A stretch of DNA of 64,000 bases from Microvelia longipes. Lineage: Eukaryota > Arthropoda > Insecta > Hemiptera > Veliidae. The translations under genes and the position numbers were made by a program. The stretch spans positions 52,363,595-52,427,594 of the forward strand of contig JACMZG010000008.1 in NCBI GenBank assembly GCA_018340805.1, in the 5' to 3' direction. Below are positions 14,901 through 27,300 of the stretch, piece after piece. Under the pieces are notes generated by a model that made no database searches, had not been told where the DNA came from, and was given only the letters and a program-made list of their open reading frames with translations. The stretch's first letter is position 1, and each line of letters begins with the position of its first letter.

Positions 14901-16399
14901 AGTGCTGTAAAAAGTTTGTCTTGATTCCAAGGTTTATTTAACTGAGAGGAAACTCCATTAAGGGCCAAGGTATTCTTTTCTTGGTTGAAGGTTTTCTTTC
15001 TTTTGCCATTCCAGTTCTGTTTAAGATTAAATACATTTAGATTGGAACTCTTTTTGGTCGTATTATTTTCTTTTTGTTGACAATACTTTATACTCTTTTA
15101 ATGGGACTGTTCTGTACAATAAATGCAACTGTATTCGCAGCTTATATTTTATTTTTACATGGATCAATTAATGTTTTAAACGTTTTATCTGTAAATAACT
15201 AAATAATGGTCTTATTTTATTCAGACCCTTAAACCTTATCAGGAACCCCAGGAAACCGAGTTTATGACGATAGAGCAACCTGGTTTTCAATAGGATTCGT
15301 GACAGTCCCCCCCCCCCCCCAAGGTTTTTTTTGCGTGTATAAATTTGCAAAACGATTTTTTCGACTGCGGCAATTAAACCACAATCTAACCTACCCGTGA
15401 GAAGCAGCTAAGGAGAAGAAGCTGAATTTAAATGACAGGTCAGTTAGAGGTGCCAACATAACATAAGTTGATTGCACATTTTTTTGGATCAAAGACTTGG
15501 CAAGTGGTGAGGTGCCACTCCCAAGTGCTTTGTGATAAGATATCATGACTTCGTGGGTCACCAAGCTCTCTAGCTTAGTTTTTTGCTTACGTTCAGCGTA
15601 GAATGTCTACGCTGAACGTAGACATTAGATATCTTAGACATAGAGTCTGAGATTTTTTATGTACGGCTTAAGGTTTAGGCCAAATCAATAGATTATATCA
15701 ATAATATTATTTATTAGATTAGATCAATAATATATATATTATTAAATACATTTAAATGGGTTCAGAAGTTTAGGCTGTAGGGTAGTCAAAGTATAAAACT
15801 ACCGTTCGCTAACTTAGATTTTCAATCCGGGTTCAACGGAGAAATGCCGAAATTCAGATATTATTAAGTAGGAAAGCACATAAGCATAAGACGAGTTCAA
15901 AAAGTCATCACACATCAAAATTCGTTCAGTGGCTAGGCTACAGGTGTATCAACGTAAAAGTGAAGAAAGAATAAGAATAAGTTGTAGTCAAAACTGTCAT
16001 TTTCCTGAATTCTAAATAATACCAAATACTCATTATACTAATACCGATGATATACCTTACTGTGTTACAATTATTAAATTATTAAAAGTTACTGTTCAAC
16101 AATACACTTATTAATTGTATTTATTATGATAAGAAATAAATATTGAATTTATAGACGAAAAAGCAGAAAAACTTATTGGAGGTCTACTTCTTCGACACTT
16201 ACAAATTTTGCAATTTAATGCTCATGAAGTTTCTGAATTGAGAGTTCAAGGACAAAGTTATGCATCGTGTACTTCGACATTTATTGGAGGAGCAGTTTAT
16301 CCAACATTGGCGTTGTTTAACCATTCTTGCAACCCATCTATTACCAGGTATCAATGTGAAATAATAATAATTATTGTTCTTTGTTTATTTTACCTCATA

Positions 16400-16491
<92 letters not shown>

Positions 16492-18174
16492 GGGGCACGG
16501 CAGAGCCCCAGCCATGTCTTGCTTTACAAAGTACAAGTTATATCCAAGGCTGGCACTGACGAACACCCTTTTCCCGAAGCAATTCGGAGCATTTTCTACC
16601 CCTTTGTATCTTTTGACTCGATAAACATAGAATCTTTCAATTTGGCTGACTTAAAGATCATATCAGAGCAATATTACTTGTGAAATTACAACTCTTTATC
16701 TATATTATACAATACGAGAAATTTCGCTTTAAAAATGACTAATTTCGACCCTGACTGACTGACTGACTCACTCACTCATCATAATTCTAAGGCCCTTCTA
16801 ATAATCGTAGAAACTTGAAATTTGAAATGAGGGTAGGGTTTGTTTGATAAAGCAAGGAAAAATTGTCAAATTTGCAATATTTTTATTTGATCATCTGAAT
16901 ATTGCCTCTGATATGAAAAATTAGTGGTTTATAAAGACTTCATCAACGACTTATGATTCATTATTTGTAACATGAAAATATATACGTTTAACAATAATAT
17001 AATGACTGTCTTATATAAGTGATTTATTTTTCTTAAATCTTTATCAAGTATTTTAAGAAATTTAAATAATTTAAACCTAATAGCATAAAAGATTTCAATA
17101 TGAAGCATCAATTGTTATAATTATTTCAGATGCAAGATGAGTTATTTTACATGTTTGTTTGTAAGAAGGGCTCGACCAAAATCACCACATGTTAGCAAAT
17201 GGAGTACCTGCTTTTAACTTCAGGCAGTTAAAATATTATAACTATATACATAAAATATAATATAATAACTATAATATTAAATTTTATATATATGTCATAG
17301 AATATTTTTTTAAGAAATTACTATTTATCATGTTTGAAAGTAATACCAATGCAAAGTATAATAATATAAATTGCAAAAAACTATGCAAAGAGGAAATTAC
17401 TCGATTATGAACAGTTAAATCAGCTTCTAAATCTTTCAATATCAGAAAAAGATTAGTCGACATTAGTCAGGGGTTTTATTTAAAAGGCTTGGGTTAGAGT
17501 GTCGTAAAATTATATTTGAGAATAAATAGTTAAGATAGCCGCGGTATCAACACATGCTAATGACAGAAATTTAAATGCCGTCAAGATTTATGTGACATAA
17601 AAATGGACCAAAAAAGACAGAAAATAGGCTCTTTCAAAATCCACACATCTTAAGTTCAAAAGCAAAGTTAATCGAAATTACTTACAAAAAGAAATGAGAT
17701 CCCAACAAAAACACTCCGTGAAAAAATGCAGCCAAGTCTTGCGTAAAAAGTTATGATATCATAGTTTACGACAAGTCTATTCATTTGCTATTTTCATAAA
17801 TCTTGAGAGATATAGATGTTTATTTAATATCCGCAACGTATGTGCTCAAAGGCCTTACAAAATTTTAACAGAAAAGAAATTTCTGACTTGCAAGAACGCT
17901 AAATAACGAAATTAGAAATAAAAAAATAAGTAGGTAATTCCAATTTAGAAAAAAAACTTTCAATATTAATTTGAGGAAGAAATTCATGATTAATTAATTT
18001 TACCTCAGCGTTCTTGCCTAATCATAAATTTCTTTACTGTTAAATTTTGTAAGGCTTTTCAGCGCATACGTTGCGGATGTTAAATAAACATCTATATCTC
18101 TCAAGAATTATGAAAACAGCAAATGAATAGACTTGGCGTAACTATGATATCATAACTTTTTACGCAAGACTTGC

Positions 18175-18219
<45 letters not shown>

Positions 18220-20731
18220 ATATATATATATATAATGGTTTATTTACACTGTCAAGGTTTGACAGATATCAAATATTATTGTTAGTCTTGATCAGAGACT
18301 ATAGATACTTAAACAGTAAGACTGTCGACTCAATGGTGGGAAAATTTGGATTCCGGACGACGCTAGCGCTGCGGCGGACCTACCTTTCAATTGAGTGGGC
18401 GTGTGTCTTGATTTCCCGCTTTATGCCCACAGTCAGTTTGAAATTTAATTTTATACTTTGTATAATTATACTTCTAACTAACCTTACACTATAATCTTAC
18501 ACAGAACACTTGTGATTATTTTAAGTTTTTCATTTAAGTAATTTTAATTTAATTGATTCGATCAGGTAATAATGAAATAGTGGCTAAAGTTTACACGTAC
18601 AAAGATAGATTTTGGCATTTAATGTAGCCTGTATTTTAATTACATCGGCGAGATGCGCACATGTGATTAAATGTAATTACCTGATGAAATCGACTAAATC
18701 AATAAATTAATTAAATGAAATATACTTATCTGCCATCATTAGCGTTCTCTGGAAGTTTTAAAAAGGTTTCTATTTACTTTTAGTTTCTGAATTTTGGAAA
18801 TACAGAACATGCAACGGCGAACCGTTTTGTGAAAAATACATACAGAAAACAATCAATTTATAATAATAATAAATGTAGCTGTCGTAACCAATTGTCATGG
18901 TATTCATAAATTTAAATATAAAAATATAATCATCATCTTTGGAAAGCTATTAGGTTAGCTCATGAGTTGTCCGCACTGGTCCGCCGCAGCGCTATTTTTA
19001 GTAGCTTGCGATAATGGAATCCAAACTTTTCCTCATTTAAGTTAACCCCCCCTGGTCTTGATTTTGTTATAGAAGTGGTTCTAAAGAGATTTCTAGCCTT
19101 TATATAGTTTTTATAGATTAGTTTTAGTGTGTTAGCCAATACATTAATGGTCCTTCGAGCCTTGAGAACTAATAAATTATAGAAGAAATCATATATTTTT
19201 GCCGGGATTTGATTGAGAATTTAATAGAACAGAAAATGAGTAGAATGTTTGATAGTGTTCAGTAGACGATATTACTGATACAGGAGGAGATTACCAGACA
19301 GGTATGAATTAGAGAACCAAAATGCCTATAGTTGTAGTAAGACATTATATAGTAGAAAACTAGAAAACCTTTTATGTATTGATCGACTAAAACAGCAAAT
19401 AGAACAGATTGAATCAGAAATCACAGGTTATGAAATTGAAAATAGAATAATAGATGAAGAAATTACAGACAGGAATTTAGATACTTCAATTTATAGATCT
19501 GCGGAGAGTGGAAGATGCCAAGAAAATGTAGAGTCAAGTGTTGTTCATTCTTTCACCACTGTTTTAAATTCAATTGCGGATGCTATTCAATTGATTGCAA
19601 AAACCGCTGCTATTGAATCCCGACGGAAACAAGTTTTAGGTTACGAATTACCGGAGTTTTCAGGTAATCCTGAAGACTGGCCATTCTTCATTTCGTTGTA
19701 TAAAAGTTCAAGTGAAAAGTGCAATTTCAGTGATGAAGAAAATATGGTAATATTACATACAGCACTAACAGGAAAAGCGTTTCAAGCTGTCAAATCACTG
19801 TTCGTATCATATTTAAATTTGAAAAATGTCTTAAACATTTTAGAAACAAGATTTGGTAGACCTGAGCTAATCATAGAATCATGATGGAAAAATTCGATCT
19901 TTTGCCCGTAACTCTAGAAATCCTGAAAGTATTATCAATTTTTCGACATTCTATTCAAAATTTAACCGCAACAGCAACTTCACTAATGTTAACTGTTTAC
20001 ATATCAAATCCTACACTTATGCGAGAACTTCAATCAAAATTAACGTTTCCTTTACAATATGATTGGGCCACATACATCAAAGAAAAACAATTAGCACAAC
20101 CGACTCTCGTAGAGTTTTCCAAATGGTTAGAGGAACAAGCTGCTATAGCCAGCATTTTTGGACACCGACACCATCTTCTTTTCAAACTCAGAATACAAAA
20201 GTGCACAACCAACAATCAAAAACGCGTTCACTGGACATGTAAAAGGAGAGGAAGAAAAGAAAAGAAAAATAACATCCTTGCACATACTGTTTCTCTGGCA
20301 ATAACACACATTGAGCAAATGTAAGGTATTTCAAGTATTAAGTATACCAGATAGGTGGCATTGGATTAAAACAAATAAAAGGTGTTTCGCTTGTTTGGCT
20401 AAATCTCATGATATTAAAAAATGTCGTGCAAAGAAAAGATGTAAAGTAAAAGGTTGCCATAATATCATCATCCAATTTACACGTACCATCAACTAAAGAA
20501 CAGCTATGCACACTTCATCATGCTGAAGATGGCAATCAAAAAGGAATTCGGAATAATGACAACTATCGAACTGGAAATCAAAGAGCAATAACAAGCTCAA
20601 TATATCAAGCTCAAGAATATTATTGTTAGTCTTGATTTTGTTATAGAAGTGGTTCTAAAGAGATTTCTAGCCTTTATATAGTTTTTATAGATTAGTTTTA
20701 GTGTGTTAGCCAATACAATATATATATATTA

Positions 20732-20763
<32 letters not shown>

Positions 20764-21275
20764 TTCTTATTTTACTTATTATAGCCTCACTATTTATTTA
20801 TTTTATTCTTCTTATTCCATATGTTTCACCGTTTATTTATTTTCATTTAGTTATACCTTTGTATTTTTTATTTCTTTGCGTACTCCCTCTTTCAGCTTTT
20901 CTATATACATTTTTAATTTCTCTTTCTATTTATTTTATTTTATTTCTTCCTGACTTTTTATTTTGATATTTTACCTTGTCTTTATTTTCTACAGATAATT
21001 ATTATTGAATATGTCTTTATAACGGTACGTGGTGTCAATAAAATGCATGATCGAAGAGAGTGTTTTCGAGCAAGTCTATTCCTTTACGTCTGGTACCGTT
21101 TTATATCGTACATCTCCTTCCCATTGGTCCAACCCTACTCCTCATATACCCTACTCCTAATTCTTTTCCTTTACATCCGTCTTTTCCGAGCTCAGTTTCT
21201 CTTCGTCTGTGGAAGAACTAAAACATTTCCAATTGTATGTTGGATACATACATCCATCCAAATATGTATGTATGT

Positions 21276-21328
<53 letters not shown>

Positions 21329-21356
21329 CATATATATATATATATTATATATATAA

Positions 21357-21390
<34 letters not shown>

Positions 21391-24300
21391 AAGATTATAA
21401 AATTGTAAGTGAATACATTTAGTGGGCTATATGCAAAAATGCCCCCTGTTAGTGGGACTGAAAGTATACAAATCCTATAATTCTATTTATTCAAAAATTG
21501 TTAGGTAACACCTTTACAAGGGGTGTAAATATAATCAACTAAATATAATATAGAAGAGAAATAGTACGTTTTAATTTGAGATTAGTTATTATATAACAGA
21601 AATACTTTGTAGGCGAAGCCGAGGCAGGCTAATTGCTGTATACGTGTCAGAAATGTTTCCTTCCTTGCCATATAGCCAACAAAATTTATCTAATCACGCT
21701 TAGAGGTGGTTTAAATTTATCTAATCCCGACCCCCAGTAATAAATTTTTACTTTTCCTCTTTAAACCGTTGGTATAAAGAATAAAGTATACTTAGTATTA
21801 AAAAATTTGTATGTGTGTGTCTGTTACCATCGTATCTCAATTTCTTTACGCTAGAAAGTAAAAGTAAAGTAAAACTTGGTAGAAAAATCATAATTAAGCA
21901 ATCTAGCGAGCGAAGCGACCCCCTTTTTGTTAATTAAAATGATATATATACGCGACCAAGCGAGCGAAGCGAGCCCATTTTTCTTATGAATAATTAAAAC
22001 ATACGCAATAGCGAGTTTTTTTTATTCGTATAATTAATATAATAATAAATATAAGTATAAAATATATATTAAGTATAAAAAATAATATTCGTATGATTGC
22101 AATCAAGTCCTTTCTAAGCCATCAAGTGAGCGAAGCGAGCCTTTTCTTAGCATATAGAAGTTTTAATACAAGCATCTAGTGAGCAAAGCGAGCCCTTTTT
22201 ATTATGCATTATTATAAATATACGCAAATTAGCAAGCCCTTTTTACTTTGTATTAAAAATCAAGCGAGGGAAGCGAGCCCTAGCGTTTTTATGATTGCGA
22301 GAGCAGCGAGCTTTTAAATAATAAATAAAAATAGTTTATTCTGCTATAAAAACAAAAGTACACACTTTATTCCTTAAAGACTAAAATTCATATAGCACAT
22401 CTTCGAATGAGCAATGCTCGTGCTCGAGGATGGCTTTTGTATAGTATTTGTTTTTTTTACAAAAAGGTACTTAACCCTCTTAAAATAAAATAAAATAACT
22501 AGGAAATACATAAAAAATTAGAAGTTAAAAAACACTTTTAGGAAAGAATGCTTCATCAGAATTAAATATAGATTGGTTATATTTTATATAATTATTATTA
22601 GTTATATTTTATGTGGTGTACGTATTACTTTTATGCTATCGTGCTATTACAAATGCTTAATAATGATTATACGACAAGAATAATAATTATTTGTTTAATT
22701 AATACTATGTGCTGACAGACAAATTCGTAAAGGCAAGAGAAGCGAGCCCTAGAATATTATGTTACATTTCTCATTTATGCTCCAAAATAAGGTTCTGAAC
22801 AGTTACATAAAGGCGAGCGAAGCGAACCTCAAAATTTTGTTATATATTTTTTTCTATTCTCTAAAATAGGTACTGTTAAACAAACACATGAAAGCGAGCC
22901 CTAGAGTATTATTTTATACTTTTAAATCTATGCTTTGAACTTAGATACTGTCAAACAAACATAGAAAGTGTGCGAAGCGAGCCAATATTTTGTTTTATCT
23001 TTAATGTAGGCAATAAAATTATATACTGACAAACAATCAGATATAGGGCGAGTGATGTGCGCCCTTGAATATTAGGTTTTATCTTTAATCTATTTGCTAA
23101 AATAAAGTACTGACAAACTTGTTTTCGCTTTATTTAACTTTTAAAGAGAATAAATAAATTATATTTTTGTCATTACCTGAGAAACCCTTATAATGCTTTC
23201 AAAGCAAGCACTTGGACAGATTTTTTCTTTATTATATTAATCGTACTAGAAAATAATAAGTAAATTTGCATGATTGTTTATAATAGCTGTATTGCTTATA
23301 GATATTTCAACGGAACTACTGTTGTAACAAGAGCTATTAAAAATATAAAGAAAGGAGAAAAAATTTCAGAAAATTACGGACCAATGTTTACTCAGAAAGA
23401 GAAAGAAGAGAGAATTACAACACTAAAAACTCAGTACTGGTTTGACTGTAACTGCGAAGCTTGTTCCGAAAATTGGCCAACTATGGACAATATGGATATT
23501 ACTATTCTTCCTTTCAGGTAAAACTAAAGTAATATATAAAACAAGAAGGGAAACAAAGGTAATTTCTGTCAGACATAGTATATAGTTCACGTTCACATTT
23601 TGTCCACAAGAGAGTTGGCTTAAATTTTCCTATGGACTAAAACATAGAGAGATATATTACTAGAGGGGCCCTATATAAGTTAAATTGTGAAACATCGAAA
23701 AAATAACCTGACCACCTCCGCTTGTAAATATAATCAAATAACCAGTACCCAATTTCAATAATTTACATAGAACATTAAAAACACGAATCAAAACACCAAC
23801 AATGTGCGGGAAGCTGAAATCAATTGATTTATTTTAACCTTAACTCACTTGTTGAAGGAGGTTTCAATGAGGTTACACAGACCCCCTGAGAGCCCCCAAA
23901 AAGATGTTTCATGCCTCTCAATGTATTGAGATAGGCTATGCCCCCTCTAGTATATCTCTATGGACTAAAATGTTAATAGTTTAAGTAAGAAATATGTTTT
24001 GTTTCTTTAAATACTAGGTTCGTATAAATTACTTGAAACGATGAGCTAATTAATCTTTTGTACATTTTTCTAAGTGCTAACTGTTTTTCCCCTTCAAATA
24101 TTAATTTAACGACTTTAAACTAAAGTGTTTGAATATAATCAAAGTAATGATTTTAGGTTATATTTATGATAATAATAAACTGTCGTCAGTATATTTTCAA
24201 AATCTTAAAAAAAGCATGTGATTTACCTTTGCTATAGTTTCACTTTATCTTCAACTAAATTATAACAATTATTTCACAAAATTAAATACAAAATTATTAA

Positions 24301-27300
24301 ATTAGCATGTACAAATTAAAGCACAATAACACGATAAAACAAACTCACGTAGTGTTATCAGTGTTGCCAACAAAATTTATCACAAAAATGTAAATCCTAA
24401 AAAGATGGGAGGTATTGTATTTTCAAAAAAAAATCCGAAACTGCGATGTCATCTGTTTTAAGTGTTTTTAAGGCCTCCGTTTTTAAGTGGTTTTCACAAA
24501 GTTGCCTGTCTATATGTGTGTGTCTGTTATCATCGTATTTATGCTAGAAAGTTAAACTTCGTACAAAAATCAGTTTATAGATGTGCTATCCGGAAAATAT
24601 TTGTATGACGTCATTTACCACAACTTAGCAAAAATTTCAAAAATTCTTTAACTGAGCCTGAGTTATATTCCACAAATCATGCTGATTTTAACATTATTTA
24701 ATTAGGCTGATTGAGCACTTTTAAACTATAAAAGTGCACTGATACCTGTAACTCTGTCTATTATAGTTTTATTCTTTAGTGTTGTAAGTTCAATTTATGT
24801 GTATAATAAATAAAGTGTTTTTTAAAAAGTTAATGTTAGTTTAATCACTCGTAATTGGCGCAGTCGGATCGGACCTTAACTTAGTTAAATAGTGATTAAG
24901 ATCATCGCGATCTAATCAAAAATTTTTCTAAGTGTAACCCGCCTGATTATCGGAATCAACCTCAACCACACACCTGATTATCAGAATCAAGTACCACCAC
25001 ACTACCTGATTTTTGGAATCAACCGGATATCTGCTACACCAGATTATCGGAATCAACCGGATATATACTATACCCGATTATTGGAATCATCACCAGATAT
25101 CTACAATGCACATAAGTTTAAACACCTTATATCTGTAAGTCATTTTATAATTAAAAGATAAGAAAAAAGAAAATAATTAATATAAAATAAAATTAATTCA
25201 TATAAAAATCAAAATAAATTTATCTAAGTAAGATATAATAATATTAATATAAATAAAAGTATCGTAGTTAGTAGTAGTAGTGTAAAGTTATTACTAAATA
25301 ATAACAACTAATTTCATAAATGATTTAATTGAATGAATATCAATTAAATCTAAATAAATATAATTTTAAGTAATAAATAATTACAACTTAACTACAATAA
25401 ATAAAAATAAATTGTTAATTAAATAATTTTATAAAATTTTATAAACAATAATTAATCATTTAACATCATTGAGTCATTCGAAGATCTGTTGAACGCTATA
25501 AGCAAATTAAATATTAACAGCAATATGACCCCCCTGTGGAACAAGCCGCCGCTCAAGAAGCCGGCGTTGTCAGGGTAGACTACCACTTGTTAAAATTATT
25601 TTTAGAAACCATACCGAGTTATGACGGTAATCCACATACCCTTAGTTTGTTCTGTAGGAATGTTGATGCCTTAGTCAGTCAATTTGGGGATAACAATCCT
25701 AACAACCCGATAAACTCATTTCTGGTCAGAGCCATTTTAGGCAAGCTTTCAGGTAGAGCGGTCATATTAATTGGTTCAAGAATAGAAATTAACACCTGGG
25801 CACAAATTAAAGGTACCTTAAACCAATGTTTTGGTGATCAAAGAAACATTGATTGCCTAGTTCAGGATCTAATAACTCTCATACCTGGTAGAAACGAGCT
25901 ACCCTATAATTTCGGTATGCGTTGTCAAGACGCTAGAAGTCTTTTGATAAATAAACTAAGCTCACTGGAAGGTATAGCTCAAGAAGAGAGACATATACAT
26001 ATAAGATCATATGACGACCTCGCTTTAAAAACTTTTATTAGAGGTTTACCAAACCACTTGCAATCTATCATTAGACTTAGAAACCCGCCTAATCTAGAGA
26101 CGGCTATGAGCCTAGTGATAGAGGAAGAAAATTTCCTCTACTCGTCAGGACGACAAAACAATTTAATGAACGGAAATATTCCAAGGATGAATAATTTAAA
26201 TTTATTCAGACCTACTGGTATGAATCTAAGAGCTCAACGACCCAATCAAATGAATTTAAACCCCCAAAATTTTAATTCTCAAGGTTTTCAAAGACCTATG
26301 ATGAATCAAAATTTCAGAGCTCCAAATTTTAACAGCCAGTTTCAACCCTCTAACCAATTTCAACGACCCAATCAGTGGAATAACCCAAGAAATTTTGGGT
26401 CAAATGTTCAAAATTTGAGACTCAGATGAAGCCTCAATTTAATCAAAATTTCCAACTTCCAAATCAAATGTCTAGTTCCAACAACTCTAATGTACATAAA
26501 GCATATACCCCAACTCCTATGGAAGTAAATAACACCTTGGTATACTCTCAAAATTTCGATAATACACCTAATTTTGACATTAATAATGATTATAACCTCT
26601 GGTATGACAACAGTTATTTGGAAAACCAATATCATGAGTATGCTCCTAACTTGATCGATCAGATTTATTCTGACCAATCTCAAGTTAACTTACCGCAAGA
26701 TATATCTTGTATGAGTAATTATGAACTACCCAAAATAATCTAAATTTTAACCTGGGAGGAATGAACAGTGGAAATCAAGCTAACAGTCAATTGTCAAACA
26801 ATATTAACCCTTGCAATGCTAACTTATCAGCAAATGGCAGCATTATAAATAGCCCAAATATATCTACTGTACAAGCAAATCCACCAGATCATTCTTTTTT
26901 TCAAACACCGGCCTCCCAACCGAACACCCATAGTAAAAATAAATTATACCAGAGAAGATCTACCCTACATAATTATTCCTGAAATCAACGCTAAGTTCCT
27001 CATAGATACAGGTAGCTCCAAAAGTTTAGTTAATCCAGAGGTAGCCCAAAAATATTATTATCATTACATACGTAGAGAAAATTTTCAAATACAAACAGCA
27101 CACAATACCTCTCTTCACAATGAAGTAATTGTAATCCCTATCTTCCCAACATTTAATATAAATGAAAATCACAAGTTTTATTTATTCAAATTTAGTAATA
27201 AATTTGATGGACTCATTGGTATTGATCTACTACAAAAAATCAAAGCAAAAGTAGACATGACTAACAAACAACTAACTACCCCAGATGTAAGTTTACAAAT

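Larger units (their letters stand above)
18280..20718 (+). mobile_element. Gag-only BEL/Pao LTR retrotransposon
   Basis: Two direct copies of a 94-bp LTR that starts TGTTAGTCTTGAT and ends TTAGCCAATACA bound the element. The 5' copy is 18280-18292 plus 19063-19143, because a hAT-like element splits it; the 3' copy is 20625-20718. I find no difference between the two copies. A candidate primer binding site, TGGTCCTTCGAGCC (19148-19161), follows the 5' LTR. The inner region is only 1.48 kb and codes a degraded gag; protease, RT and integrase are absent, so it would need help from an autonomous relative. No convincing polypurine tract or target duplication was found; the right edge runs straight into a TA repeat. 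Confidence 0.8.

Noticed and set aside
16208..16683. Open frames of 60-138 codons reading long Ile-Tyr runs
   Set aside because: They are translations of the TA microsatellite. Only the first part (to 16347) is real, as Smyd4 exon 7. The same holds for the frames at 18171, 20703, 21043, 53080 and 58579.
21895..23120. CRISPR-like array (regular short repeats)
   Set aside because: Repeats are degenerate, spacers are similar to one another and the DNA is eukaryotic; it is a minisatellite.
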